From an uncultured Bacteroidales bacterium (GTDB lineage: Bacteria > Bacteroidota > Bacteroidia > Bacteroidales > Paludibacteraceae): a stretch of DNA of 64,000 nt. The translations under genes and the position numbers were made by a program. Where the stretch lies: positions 1-64,000 of the forward strand of contig CAKVEC010000005.1 of assembly GCA_934728255.1 (NCBI GenBank). The letters are read 5' to 3'. Positions 1-9,244 of the stretch are shown here, piece after piece. The notes beneath the pieces are model-generated. The model saw only the letters and a program-made list of their open reading frames with translations, was not told where the DNA came from and ran no database searches. Each line of letters starts with the position of its first letter. Position 1 is the first letter of the stretch.

Positions 1-1481
1 CGCCTAACCTCCGCCGCGGACAGACACCCGATGTGCAGATAACCGACGATGAGGCGGTACAAGCCAAACTCATCAAGCGCGTGGAACTCGGTGCCGACAC
101 CGATACGGTGGAGGACGCTCTCTGTCGTTTTGAGCAGATACAGCAGGACTACACCTCTTTGGAGGTCAATCCGTGTCTCATCATCCAAATCTCCAACAAG
201 GACAAAGCCGACCGAGAGTGGCAGGAGCAAATCCGTCCTGCGCTTGACCGGCATCAGGGGCTGAAATGGATGCTCATCGTGGATAACCCCAAGATGTGTG
301 ATACCAACGACGACCTCAAGAAACTGAAACCCGACAAATGGAAAGACTACGCCAAACGGAGTACTTCGAGTATAGATGTCATCATCTTCAAGATGACCAT
401 TTCCGAGGGCTGGGATATTCCGCGGGCGTGTATGCTCTACCAAGTGCGCGACAGCCAAAGCAAGCAGTTGGACGAGCAAGTTATGGGGCGTGTGCGCCGC
501 AACCCGCGGCTGACCGATTTTGAGACGCTTACCTCAGCGCAAAAAGAACTCGCCACCACCGCTTGGGTATGGGGTATTCCGCCCGATACGATGCGCAAGA
601 CCTATCCTGTTGCGCTGTGGCATGACGGAGCGGATATCCGGCAAAACATCGCCGTCCGAACCACCTGTCTGCTCCCCCCCACCGCCCGCACAGATTTTGA
701 TGTAAACCGCTATATGGCGGATAAAAAGCCAGGCAACGCTTCGGACAATATCTTTGTCCTCTTCCGCCAGTTGCAAGCCGCCGAAACCGACCTGCAAAAC
801 CTCTGCTATCAGTATGCCGGCAGCGTGCAGAAGTGGCTGCTGTTCGCGGAGAATCTGGGCGGACTTCGGAAGCAGTACAACCAATATATTTGCAACTACG
901 ACGACAGTATGGCGGTGTCGGACAAAATCGTCTCTTTCCCTGTGCGGTCGTACTATCTCGACAGCGGCAACCGGAACAATATCCGCGGTTGGGTTTGGCG
1001 CAAGACAGCGGGAAGCAACTCCTTTGCCTTCGACAGCGATGCCGAGAGCGAGTGGGCAAGCGTATTGCAGGATGCCGCAGGGCTGTATGGTGCCGTCCTT
1101 ACCGAAGCCGATCTCCTGCAAGGGCAGGTGTGCTACCTGTGGGGCAAGAACTATCTGCCCGGCTCGGAGATATGCTACCAGTACTACACCGACGGCATAC
1201 ACGTCTCCTATCCCGATTTTGTGCTGAAAGACCGCCGTGGCAGAATACATCTGTTCGAGGTCAAAAGTGTCAATATAGCCAACGATTCGCATATCAATAC
1301 AGAGGAATACAACGCCAAAATCCGTGCGCTCAAAGCCTGTTATGCGGCTTGTTCCAAGAAGCTGCAGAACCACCTGTTCTATCTTCCGATCCTCAAAGAC
1401 GATACGTGGCGTATCACCCGCTTCTGCAACGGTGCGGAAGATACCCTTTCCAAAACCGCCTTTCTTGAATCTTTGAAATAA
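1..1481 (+). CDS. res: Type III restriction enzyme Res subunit, 3' part (5' end outside window)
   Basis: The frame is open to the first base of the window, so the gene begins upstream; a GTG at 33 is only an internal codon. Visible are the last helicase motifs: SEGWDIPRA (from base 402, motif V region) and QVMGRVRRNP (from 478, motif VI with its arginines). A C-terminal nuclease core follows: YPDFVL (1207) and, about 16 residues on, FEVKS, a PD-(D/E)XK arrangement. In type III systems Res is the ATP-dependent translocating and cleaving subunit and works with a Mod methyltransferase, which would lie upstream outside the window. The reading frame looks intact to its stop. Confidence 0.88.
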   Translation, partial: PNLRRGQTPDVQITDDEAVQAKLIKRVELGADTDTVEDALCRFEQIQQDYTSLEVNPCLIIQISNKDKADREWQEQIRPALDRHQGLKWMLIVDNPKMCDTNDDLKKLKPDKWKDYAKRSTSSIDVIIFKMTISEGWDIPRACMLYQVRDSQSKQLDEQVMGRVRRNPRLTDFETLTSAQKELATTAWVWGIPPDTMRKTYPVALWHDGADIRQNIAVRTTCLLPPTARTDFDVNRYMADKKPGNASDNIFVLFRQLQAAETDLQNLCYQYAGSVQKWLLFAENLGGLRKQYNQYICNYDDSMAVSDKIVSFPVRSYYLDSGNRNNIRGWVWRKTAGSNSFAFDSDAESEWASVLQDAAGLYGAVLTEADLLQGQVCYLWGKNYLPGSEICYQYYTDGIHVSYPDFVLKDRRGRIHLFEVKSVNIANDSHINTEEYNAKIRALKACYAACSKKLQNHLFYLPILKDDTWRITRFCNGAEDTLSKTAFLESLK

Positions 1482-1583
1482 ACGGCTTTGCCCGATCCTA
1501 TATCATTGTGCTATCAACAATAGGTGATTTTCCATTTAGGATGCAGCAGGGTAAACGCCTTATAGGAGTGTTCTATGGGTAAT

Positions 1584-1605
1584 GAGTGGTAGGGGAGTGG
1601 TAGGG
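1584..1605. repeat. 11-bp tandem array, 2 units (gagtggtaggg)
   Basis: Two identical 11-mers lie in the 241-bp gap between the res gene and the carboxyltransferase promoter. A weaker related stretch (ctatgggtaat) precedes them. This belongs to the set of 11-bp-period intergenic arrays seen across the window, although its unit sequence is unlike the others. Confidence 0.6.
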
Positions 1606-1651
1606 CGATAGACCCGACATCGCCGGTAATCCTGCAAAAAGCGTCCGCCCC

Positions 1652-1682
1652 TTGCGAAACCGGAAAAATAGTTGTAACTTTG
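1652..1682 (+). promoter_or_regulatory. Bacteroidota-type promoter for the carboxyltransferase gene
   Basis: TTG at 1652-1654 and TAACTTTG at 1675-1682 are separated by 20 bp, matching the -33/-7 pattern of the primary sigma factor in this phylum. The start codon is 40 bp downstream of the -7 box. Confidence 0.8.
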
Positions 1683-1722
1683 CAGCGGAATAAACAACCG
1701 GACTTTTTATCTAAACTACAAT

Positions 1723-3639
1723 ATGAAGAAAGAAATTCAATTCTCGTTGGTTTACCGCGATATGTGGCAGTCCAGCGGCAAGTACGTTCCACGCAAAGAC
1801 CAGTTGGCAAAGATTGCACCCGTTATCATCGATATGGGCTGTTTCGACCGTGTGGAGACCAACGGTGGTGCCAGTGAGCAGGTGAACCTCCTCTATGGCG
1901 AGAACCCCAATCAGGCGGTTCGCACCTTCACCAAGCCTTTCAACGAGGTCGGTATCAAGACCCACATGCTCGACCGCGGTCTGAACGCCCTCCGTATGAA
2001 CCCAGTGCCTGCCGACGTGCGCCAACTGATGTACAAAGTGAAGCACGCACAGGGCGTGGACATCACCCGTATTTTCTGCGGTCTCAACGACCCCCGCAAT
2101 ATCATTCCGTCCATACGTTGGGCGAAAGAGGCAGGTATGACTGCCCAGGCCACGATGTGTATCACCTATTCCAAGGTGCATACCGTGGAGTATTACATCA
2201 ATCTTGCCGAGCAACTCATCGAGGGCGGTGCACAGGAAATCTGTCTCAAGGATATGGCAGGTATCGGTCGCCCCGCTATGTTGGGCAAAATTGTTGCGGC
2301 TATCAAAGAGAAACACCCCGGCATCATTCTCCAGTATCACGGACATACGGGTCCCGGTTTCTCGGTGGCTTCGATGCTCGAGGTTGCCAAGGCGGGTATT
2401 GACGTGCTCGATGTGGCTATGGAGCCGCTCAGTTGGGGTATGGTGCATCCCGATGTGATCACCATCCAGGCGATGCTCCGCGACGCAGGCTTCCTTGTAA
2501 AGGACATCAATATGAAAGCCTATATGGAGGCGCGCAGCCTGACGCAATCGTTTATCGACGACTTCCTCGGCTATTGGATCGACCCCCGCAACTCCAAGAT
2601 GACCTCTCTGCTTGTCGGCTGCGGTCTGCCGGGCGGTATGATGGGCTCGCTGATGGCGGACCTCAAGGGTATGCACGCCGCTATCAACGCTAACCTTGTC
2701 AAGCGTGGCGAGAAAGCCCTCAGCGAGGACGAACTGCTGGTTGAACTCTTCGAGGAAGTGCAGCGTATATGGCCTATGCTCGGTACGCCGTGCCTCGTAA
2801 CGCCGTTCTCGCAGTACGTGAAGAACGCCGCCCTGATGAACCTCTTCTCGAAATCGATGGGCGAAAAACCGTTCACCCGTATGGACCCCGCAATGTGGGG
2901 TATGATTCTCGGCAAGTCGGGCAAACTGCCGGGCGAACTGGCTCCCGAAATCATCGAACTCGCCAAAGAGAAAGGTATGGAGTTCTACACGGGCGACCCG
3001 CAGGCGCTTTATCCCGATGTGCTGCCGCACTATATAGAGGAGATGGAGAAACTCGGTTGGGACCGCGGACAGGACGACGAGGAACTCTTCGAGTTCGCTA
3101 TGCACGAGAAGCAGTACCGCGAGTACAAGTCCGGTCAGGCGAAGGAGCAGTTCAACAAAGACCTCCTCGAGCGCATGGAGAAAGCCGCACAGGGTGGCAA
3201 GCAGGTAACGTTTATCTCTGCTGCCGACAAACGCGCTATCCTGCACCCGAATGCCGAACCGCTGGAGGCTACGCAGGCAGGCAAAGTACTCTGGGAACTC
3301 GACTACAACGAAGACAGCCACGCACCTGCTTTCGGCACGTTCTATAAGAAAGGTGATGTCATCTGCTACTTGCAGACGCAGCACGGCATTGAGCCGCTGA
3401 CCGCTTTCGACAACTGCCGTCTCGTGGCTGTGGACAAAGCCCAAGGTGCTTCCGTTACCAAGGCGGATGCCATCGCGTGGTTTGAGCATGCCGACCTGGT
3501 GGAGCATGTCCGCGAGGGTATCAAGGATGCTGCCCAAAAGGTTAAGGATGCCATTCAAGCCGCTGTCAAACAGTCTGATACCGAAGTCCTCCCCGAGCAG
3601 CGCAGCAAGTGGAAAGACGGCATGATTGCCAAACAATAA
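1723..3639 (+). CDS. Oxaloacetate decarboxylase alpha / pyruvate carboxylase subunit B-like carboxyltransferase, C-terminal domain without biotin lysine
   Basis: The 638-residue protein begins with the HMGL-like carboxyltransferase TIM barrel (about residues 5-300). Expected active-site elements are present: YRDMWQS near the start, the carboxylatable lysine in LKDMAG (Lys176) and the metal-binding HGH (206/208). The conserved PYC_OADA region follows (about 310-470). The last 80 residues have the shape of a biotinyl domain (GDVICYLQ...PLTAFDNCRLVAV), but where biotin carriers have MKM this protein reads QHG, with His554 at the lysine position. It probably transfers carboxyl groups to or from a separate biotin carrier, between pyruvate and oxaloacetate. 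It has its own promoter. The restriction-modification genes start 12 bp after its stop. Confidence 0.85.
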   Translation: MKKEIQFSLVYRDMWQSSGKYVPRKDQLAKIAPVIIDMGCFDRVETNGGASEQVNLLYGENPNQAVRTFTKPFNEVGIKTHMLDRGLNALRMNPVPADVRQLMYKVKHAQGVDITRIFCGLNDPRNIIPSIRWAKEAGMTAQATMCITYSKVHTVEYYINLAEQLIEGGAQEICLKDMAGIGRPAMLGKIVAAIKEKHPGIILQYHGHTGPGFSVASMLEVAKAGIDVLDVAMEPLSWGMVHPDVITIQAMLRDAGFLVKDINMKAYMEARSLTQSFIDDFLGYWIDPRNSKMTSLLVGCGLPGGMMGSLMADLKGMHAAINANLVKRGEKALSEDELLVELFEEVQRIWPMLGTPCLVTPFSQYVKNAALMNLFSKSMGEKPFTRMDPAMWGMILGKSGKLPGELAPEIIELAKEKGMEFYTGDPQALYPDVLPHYIEEMEKLGWDRGQDDEELFEFAMHEKQYREYKSGQAKEQFNKDLLERMEKAAQGGKQVTFISAADKRAILHPNAEPLEATQAGKVLWELDYNEDSHAPAFGTFYKKGDVICYLQTQHGIEPLTAFDNCRLVAVDKAQGASVTKADAIAWFEHADLVEHVREGIKDAAQKVKDAIQAAVKQSDTEVLPEQRSKWKDGMIAKQ

Positions 3640-3651
3640 CTTTGTGGGGAC

Positions 3652-4521
3652 ATGGATATAGGCTATAAGGAATTTCAACAACGGTTTCAATTGTTGGCAA
3701 CAAAACATCCTCAATGGATAATAAATACGTTGTCAAACATATTCACTATGCGTCTTATTGGAAACAAGACGCATGGTGATTTGGCTGAAATCGGCATAGC
3801 GGAGTTTATTCACCAGTTTATGTACGACTACGATAGCCGGCATGTGGGTAAAGACCTTTTTCGTGCAAAAGAACACGAAGAAGACATCGTGATTATCAAC
3901 GAATTAACGAAGCAGGAGATTCCTATTAGTCTTAAGGCGTATGGCGATGGTCCTTTGCAATTATCTACGGATAGGGACGCATTGATGTTCCCGAAATTAC
4001 AAGAACTTGGTACGTGTATAAGCGATAAGCATACCGTTAACGAACTTTTCCAATCGCTAGAGTTTGCCTCGTTGAATAGTGTCAATGTTATGCCCCTTAT
4101 CTATCGTGAGAAAGATATGGAGTGCAATATAATGGTGTTTGATTTCGACAAGATGAAAGCAGATACCGACAAAATTGTATTCATTGACGAAGGGCAACGC
4201 TATGATTTCCAAGAGCACAAGGTCGTAGCAGGAAAAGGTCGTTCACACCCTATATATATGTTTCTTAATCAGCAGGATGGGTACATCTGCGAGGTTCGTT
4301 ATGGAGGTGCTGCCGCTAATGCTTTGCAGCGAGGCTTTTGGACGCACACTATCCACGCAGCAAACTATTTCAACAGCCTTACCAATGGTTGGATAACGTA
4401 CAAACACAATCTGACGTTGGTAAAGTTGTTCCGTTTGGCATTGAATGCTTCGGAGGAGGGACACAAGAAAGCCAACATCATCTTGCAGGACGACATCAAT
4501 AATTTGTTGCAAACTCTGTAA
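3652..4521 (+). CDS. Type II restriction endonuclease (PD-(D/E)XK type, specificity unknown)
   Basis: This 289-residue protein is paired with the methyltransferase that begins at the very next base after its stop. I do not recognise its exact family. A plausible PD-(D/E)XK core is the acidic EEDIVI stretch (about residues 76-81, Asp78) followed by PISLKAYG (S93-L-K95), then a conserved-looking LQLSTDR. Context is the main argument: a protein of this length translationally coupled to a D12-class adenine methylase is the usual type II layout. One sampled 60-base line of this gene is about 38% GC, against about 55% in a line of the preceding gene, which suggests acquisition. Confidence 0.72.
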   Translation: MDIGYKEFQQRFQLLATKHPQWIINTLSNIFTMRLIGNKTHGDLAEIGIAEFIHQFMYDYDSRHVGKDLFRAKEHEEDIVIINELTKQEIPISLKAYGDGPLQLSTDRDALMFPKLQELGTCISDKHTVNELFQSLEFASLNSVNVMPLIYREKDMECNIMVFDFDKMKADTDKIVFIDEGQRYDFQEHKVVAGKGRSHPIYMFLNQQDGYICEVRYGGAAANALQRGFWTHTIHAANYFNSLTNGWITYKHNLTLVKLFRLALNASEEGHKKANIILQDDINNLLQTL

Positions 4522-5631
4522 ATGGCAGAACAATTGAACATATTCGGCGATACTCGTTGTTGCACAATGCCGACAACGGAGGGAATAAAATATACGGGTT
4601 CTAAACTGAAGATGTTGCCGTATATTCTCCCTATGGTTGCCGATTTGGGCGATGTTCATACGGCTTTGGATGCTTTTTCGGGTACTACGCGTGTGGCACA
4701 GGCATTCTCGCAAATAGGGTTGGATACCACAGCCAACGATATTTCCGAATGGTCTCAGGTCTTTGCCACGTGCTATTTGTTAGCCGACAAGCCCGATTCC
4801 TTCTATCAGTTGATTATTGACGAACTGAATGCCTTGCCCGGATATTACGGCTGGTTCTCCGAACATTATGGTGGTGAGGGAGAGGAAGGCAAGCGTCCTT
4901 TCCAACTGAAAAATACGATGCGTCTGGATGCTATCCGTGATAGGATTGATACGCTAAAATTGAGTTGGGAAGACAAGTGCGTATTGCTTACCAGTTTGAT
5001 ACTGGCATTGGACGCTGTGGATAATACCTTGGGGCATTATGCTGCCTATTTGTCGGGCTGGTCTCCACGTTCCTATAATGATATGGTGCTGAAAGTCCCG
5101 CAACGTTTTCCTATTCACACACACAATAGCGTATCAAAAAAGGACGTGTTTGATGTGGTGAGTACGTACCATGATTTGGTGTACTTTGACCCGCCCTATG
5201 GCTCCAACAACGAGAAAATGCCGCCCAGTCGTGTGCGCTATGCCGCTTACTATCATATATGGAAGACCATCATTCTGAATGATAAACCGAAATTATTCGG
5301 CAAAGCCAATCGGCGTGAGGACACACGTGACACCGTCTCTGTCTCTGTCTTTGAGGAATACCGAAAGAATGAGGACGGCAATTTTATTGCTATGCAGGCG
5401 ATAGACGATTTGATTCGCAAGACCAATGCGCACTATATTCTCTTGTCTTATAGTTCCGGAGGACGGGCTACCAAGCAGGAACTGAATAATATCCTCCATT
5501 CTACCGGACGGCTGATAAAGGCGCAAGAGATTGATTACAAGAAGAATGTAATGAGCGGTATGCGTTGGACGAATGAGTGGATTAACTCTGATAATGCTTA
5601 TAAGGAATATCTTTTCTTAGTGGAAAAATAA
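4522..5631 (+). CDS. Adenine-specific DNA methyltransferase, D12 (Dam-like) class
   Basis: At 369 residues it is longer than Dam (about 280). The N-terminal KYTGSK (residues 24-29) corresponds to the KWxGGK motif of D12 methylases, FSGTT (52-56) to the AdoMet-binding loop, and DPPY (223-226) to the catalytic N6-adenine motif IV. It should protect host sites from the adjacent endonuclease. Start ATG 4522 directly follows the endonuclease stop codon, so the pair is almost certainly co-translated. About 30 bp separate its stop from serC. Confidence 0.88.
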   Translation: MAEQLNIFGDTRCCTMPTTEGIKYTGSKLKMLPYILPMVADLGDVHTALDAFSGTTRVAQAFSQIGLDTTANDISEWSQVFATCYLLADKPDSFYQLIIDELNALPGYYGWFSEHYGGEGEEGKRPFQLKNTMRLDAIRDRIDTLKLSWEDKCVLLTSLILALDAVDNTLGHYAAYLSGWSPRSYNDMVLKVPQRFPIHTHNSVSKKDVFDVVSTYHDLVYFDPPYGSNNEKMPPSRVRYAAYYHIWKTIILNDKPKLFGKANRREDTRDTVSVSVFEEYRKNEDGNFIAMQAIDDLIRKTNAHYILLSYSSGGRATKQELNNILHSTGRLIKAQEIDYKKNVMSGMRWTNEWINSDNAYKEYLFLVEK

Positions 5632-5661
5632 TATATTCAAATTCAGTTAACTAATATCTTT

Positions 5662-6741
5662 ATGAAAAAGTACAATTTCAACGCAGGTCCCAGTATCCTG
5701 CCCCAAGAGGTCATCAAGCAGACGGCTGATGCAGTGCTCGATTTCCAAGGCGAAGGCTTGAGTATCCTCGAGATTTCGCACCGTGCCAAGTACTTCCAGC
5801 CCGTTGTGGACGAGGCGGAAGCCCTGATGAAGGAACTCCTCGGCGTGCCCGAAGGCTACCGTGTCATCTTCCTCGGCGGCGGCGCAAGCCTCCAGTTCTG
5901 TATGATTCCTTACAACTTCCTCGAGAAGAAAGCCGCTTACCTCAACACAGGTGTGTGGTCGAAAAAGGCTATCAAAGAAGCGAAGGGCTTCGGCGAAGTA
6001 GAGGTAGTTGCAGAGTCCACCAACTCAATCCCTACCGATTACGCTATCCCGCAGGATGCTGACTATTTCCATATCACCACTAACAACACCATCTTCGGTA
6101 CAGAGATTTCCGAGCACAAACTGCAGGAAATCTACGCCAAGAAGGGTAATGTGCCTTTGATTGCCGATATGTCGTCCGACATTCTCAGCCGTCCTATCGA
6201 CGCAAGCAAGTTCGACGTCATCTACGGTGGCGCACAGAAGAACATCGCCCCCGCAGGCGTTACCTTCGTCATCATCAAGGAGTCGGCTCTCGGTCACGTA
6301 TCGCGCTATATCCCGACGATGCTCAACTATCAGACGCACATTGACGGCGGCAGCATGTTCAACACGCCTCCCGTTCTGCCAATCTACACCGCTCTCCTCA
6401 ACCTCCGTTGGCTCAAGGAGCACGGCGGCATCGAGTGGATTGACCGCCGCAACCAGCAGAAGGCTGACCTTCTCTACGATTGCCTCGACCACTCCAAGAT
6501 GTTCGTTCCCACTATCCTCGACAAGGAGGATCGCAGCCGTATGAACATCTGCTTCGTGCCGAAACCCGAATACGAGGAACTCAAAGACGATTTCTTCAAG
6601 TTCGCTACAGAGCGTGGTATGGTAGGCATCAAGGGGCATCGTCTCGTAGGCGGTTTCCGTGCTTCGTGCTACAACGCAATGGACGTCGAGGGCGTACAGG
6701 CACTCGTTGATTGCATCCACGATTACGAGAAGAAACTCTAA
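5662..6741 (+). CDS. serC: Phosphoserine aminotransferase
   Basis: This 359-residue fold-type I PLP enzyme converts 3-phosphohydroxypyruvate and glutamate to phosphoserine, the second step of serine synthesis; it also serves pyridoxine synthesis. The start [11 protein letters not shown] is typical of SerC. The PLP lysine is in [11 protein letters not shown] (Lys193), and the C-terminal [15 protein letters not shown] is also characteristic. Length matches the family. serA, the preceding enzyme of the pathway, follows after a gap that holds an 11-bp repeat array. Confidence 0.97.
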   Translation: MKKYNFNAGPSILPQEVIKQTADAVLDFQGEGLSILEISHRAKYFQPVVDEAEALMKELLGVPEGYRVIFLGGGASLQFCMIPYNFLEKKAAYLNTGVWSKKAIKEAKGFGEVEVVAESTNSIPTDYAIPQDADYFHITTNNTIFGTEISEHKLQEIYAKKGNVPLIADMSSDILSRPIDASKFDVIYGGAQKNIAPAGVTFVIIKESALGHVSRYIPTMLNYQTHIDGGSMFNTPPVLPIYTALLNLRWLKEHGGIEWIDRRNQQKADLLYDCLDHSKMFVPTILDKEDRSRMNICFVPKPEYEELKDDFFKFATERGMVGIKGHRLVGGFRASCYNAMDVEGVQALVDCIHDYEKKL

Positions 6742-6795
6742 CAATCCAATCGTTTCATTAATGTGTTTTAATGCTGCCAAACCGCAACTTTTCAG

Positions 6796-6828
6796 CATAG
6801 GATACGCATAGGATACGCATAGGATAGG
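6796..6828. repeat. 11-bp tandem array, 3 units (cataggatacg)
   Basis: Two perfect copies and a third with one mismatch (cataggatagg) lie between serC and serA. The ATAGGAT core is shared with the array at 60340-60372. Confidence 0.75.
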
Positions 6829-6957
6829 CAAGGTATGGCACAATCATAAATTAATAAAATTTATACGATTATGGATACCATTATGGACTATTGGTTTCGC
6901 AATCCCAAGCGTGAAGAAAAGCGCACGGCAGTGTTTTACACAACATTAGTCAATAGT

Positions 6958-7878
6958 ATGAAAGTTCTTATTGCAACCGAAAAACCCTTCGCCAAAGTGG
7001 CTGTGGACGGCATTCGCGAGGTGGTGGAGAAAGCAGGTTACACCCTCGCTTTGCTCGAGAAATATACTGACAAACAGCAACTTCTGGATGCTGTAGCGGA
7101 TGCCGATGCCCTCATCGTGCGTTCCGACATCGTGGACGCAGAGGTATTGGACGCTGCCGGTCAACTCAAGATTGTGGTTCGCGCAGGCGCAGGCTACGAT
7201 AATATCGACCTCGCAGCGGCTACCGCACATGGCGTGGTGGCTATGAACACCCCGGGGCAGAACTCCAACGCAGTGGCTGAGTTGGCGCTCGGACTCATGG
7301 TCATGGCTGTCCGCAACTTCTACAACGGCACCAGCGGCACCGAACTCAAAGGCAAGAAACTGGGTATCCATGCTTTCGGCAACGTGGGTCGCAACGTGGC
7401 GCGTATTGCCAAAGGCTTTGGCATGGACATCTACGCTTACGACGCTTTCTGTCCCGATGAGGCTATGATTGCCGCGGGCGTTACGCCCGTTCACTCTGCC
7501 GAGGAACTCTACCGCACTTGCAACGTCGTTTCGCTGCATATCCCTGCTACCGCAGAAACCAAACAGAGTATCAACTACGCCCTTTTGTCTCAAATGCCGA
7601 AGGGAGCTGTCTTGGTCAATACTGCCCGCAAGGAGGTCATCAACGAGGACGAACTTATCCAACTCATGCAGGAGCGTGCTGATTTCAAGTACGTTACGGA
7701 CATCATGCCTGCAGCGGATATGAAGTTCAAGACCTTGTTCGAGGGGCGTTATTTTGCCACTCCGAAAAAGATGGGTGCCCAAACCGCCGAGGCAAACATC
7801 AACGCAGGCATCGCCGCCGCCAACCAAATCGTTGATTTCCTCACCACCGGCAACACCCGCTTCCAGGTAAACAAGTAA
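6958..7878 (+). CDS. serA: D-3-phosphoglycerate dehydrogenase, short lysine-type
   Basis: This NAD-dependent enzyme opens the serine pathway. I chose ATG 6958 (MKVLIATEKPF), giving 306 residues. An in-frame ATG at 6871 would add 29 residues that do not look like the family. The Rossmann loop is GIHAFGNVGRNVARIA (about residues 136-151), the substrate region AGAGYDNIDL, and NTARKEV carries the active-site arginine. Where most relatives have TPHIGAST with the catalytic histidine, this protein reads TPKKMGAQTAEA (Lys270/271). That is the lysine-type (IIIK) form, which lacks the C-terminal regulatory domains. It ends at a strong terminator. Confidence 0.94.
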   Translation: MKVLIATEKPFAKVAVDGIREVVEKAGYTLALLEKYTDKQQLLDAVADADALIVRSDIVDAEVLDAAGQLKIVVRAGAGYDNIDLAAATAHGVVAMNTPGQNSNAVAELALGLMVMAVRNFYNGTSGTELKGKKLGIHAFGNVGRNVARIAKGFGMDIYAYDAFCPDEAMIAAGVTPVHSAEELYRTCNVVSLHIPATAETKQSINYALLSQMPKGAVLVNTARKEVINEDELIQLMQERADFKYVTDIMPAADMKFKTLFEGRYFATPKKMGAQTAEANINAGIAAANQIVDFLTTGNTRFQVNK

Positions 7879-7948
7879 CAATAGCGAAGCCAACGCACAA
7901 TCTCGATGAAGTAAGCGATTACTCTCATTGGTGTAAATAAGCAACTGC

Positions 7949-8000
7949 GAGGGTGTGTCAAAACAAGAAAGATGATTTTTGAGTTTTGCCACACCCTCTT
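7949..8000 (+). terminator. Intrinsic terminator after serA
   Basis: GAGGGTGTG...TCAAAAC at 7949-7964 pairs with GTTTTG..CCACACCCTC at 7983-7998, followed by TT. The stem is long, with an 18-nt loop. It ends the serC-serA unit and lies upstream of the real start of the next gene. Confidence 0.75.
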
Positions 8001-8060
8001 TGCTCTGTAAGCAACGAAATTCTTCCTTGTATAGGGAAACTAAACAACGCAACAGGTAAT

Positions 8061-9155
8061 ATGAGCCAACTCATTCACATAGACAAAGAATATGCAGAAT
8101 GGATTCAAACCATCTGTACACGTTTCAAGCAGTTTCAAATAAAAACAGCCATACGTGTGAACGCTGGGCGTTTGGAGTTTAATTGGGAATTGGGACGTGA
8201 TATCGTGGAACTTCATGTGGAGAAGCGTTATGGTGAAGGAGTTATTAAGGCGTTGAGCCAGGATTTAATCAACAACTTACCGGGCGTAAGTGGTCTAACT
8301 CCGATAGACTTGTATTTCTGTCGTCGTTTCTATTTGCTTTATTCTCAGATATTTGCAAATTTTTCCCAAGTTGAGAAACTTTTGGCTCCATTGCACCAAT
8401 TGGAGATGATAGATAGCACTGGTGAGTTTCCTGTAAACATTTTTGCTATTCCGTGGGGACATCATAAGGTTATCATCAGCAAGTTTGAGTCCGACCCTGA
8501 GCGTGCTTTGTTCTATGCGACCAAGACGATTGAAAACAGTTGGTCGCGTGCTATGTTGCAGAATGCAATAGCATCGGATTTATATGCTACGTATGGTAAG
8601 GCAATCAATAATTTCCCGCAGGCACTTCCTGAGCCGACGGGTGATTTGGCACGGGAACTAATCAAAGACCCTTTGAACCTGAGTTTTGTAGCACTACGGG
8701 AGAAATATAATGAGACGCAACTAAAAGATGCCCTTATTGACCATATAGGAAAATTGCTTATGGAATTAGGACGGGGATTTGCCTATATGGGTAGAGAATA
8801 TCTGCTTGAGATACCCGACAAAGAGCAAAGTGCGGATTTGCTATTCTATAATACAGTTTTGCATGCTTATGTGGTAGTAGAGGTTAAAATGACGGAGTTT
8901 GAGTCTGCCGATTTGGGGCAGTTGAGCGGATATATGTCCACAGCCAACCATATACTCAAAACGGAGCAGGACAATCCTACAATAGGTATATTGATATGCC
9001 AAGAGAAGAACAATTTGTTTGCCCAATACTGCTTGGAGGGATATAATCAACCTATTGCAATTACAGCGTACAAGGGAGTAAAAATTCTTCCTGAAAATTT
9101 CAATCAGGCTTTGCCTTCTGTAGCGGAATTGGAACAAGAGATAAACAAAGACTAA
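8061..9155 (+). CDS. DUF1016 / YhcG-type PD-(D/E)XK nuclease-domain protein
   Basis: The 364-residue protein has an N-terminal helical DUF1016 region (WELGRDIVELHVEKRYGEG, YFCRRFYLLYSQ) and a C-terminal YhcG-type nuclease fold: Asp in SADLLFYN (about 258) and VEVK (about 273-276), followed by the conserved LGQLSGYMS. Family members are widespread in Bacteroidota accessory DNA and are often near restriction or toxin genes; their substrate is not established. ATG 8061 is preferred, because the longer reading frame from 7986 would start inside the serA terminator. In this phylum serA is more often followed by a DUF1015 gene, which is absent here. Confidence 0.86.
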   Translation: MSQLIHIDKEYAEWIQTICTRFKQFQIKTAIRVNAGRLEFNWELGRDIVELHVEKRYGEGVIKALSQDLINNLPGVSGLTPIDLYFCRRFYLLYSQIFANFSQVEKLLAPLHQLEMIDSTGEFPVNIFAIPWGHHKVIISKFESDPERALFYATKTIENSWSRAMLQNAIASDLYATYGKAINNFPQALPEPTGDLARELIKDPLNLSFVALREKYNETQLKDALIDHIGKLLMELGRGFAYMGREYLLEIPDKEQSADLLFYNTVLHAYVVVEVKMTEFESADLGQLSGYMSTANHILKTEQDNPTIGILICQEKNNLFAQYCLEGYNQPIAITAYKGVKILPENFNQALPSVAELEQEINKD

Positions 9156-9244
9156 TCTCCATGCCTTGGGAGACTAAATAATAGGCAACATCCTCTCACG
9201 TAAGGATTCATACGAACCCCCGATGTAAAACCGTGAGTAGTCGC

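Noticed and set aside
1711..3714. 667-codon open frame antisense to the carboxyltransferase gene
   Set aside because: It mirrors a strongly conserved enzyme gene. Its translation is His/Leu/Val-rich without motifs, as expected from an antisense frame of a C-ending-codon gene.
6871..6957. 29-residue N-terminal extension of SerA
   Set aside because: The family begins at MKVLIATEKPF. The extra residues have no similarity to SerA and are probably untranslated leader.
7986..8060. 25-residue N-terminal extension of the DUF1016 protein
   Set aside because: It overlaps the serA terminator; ATG 8061 gives the normal family start.
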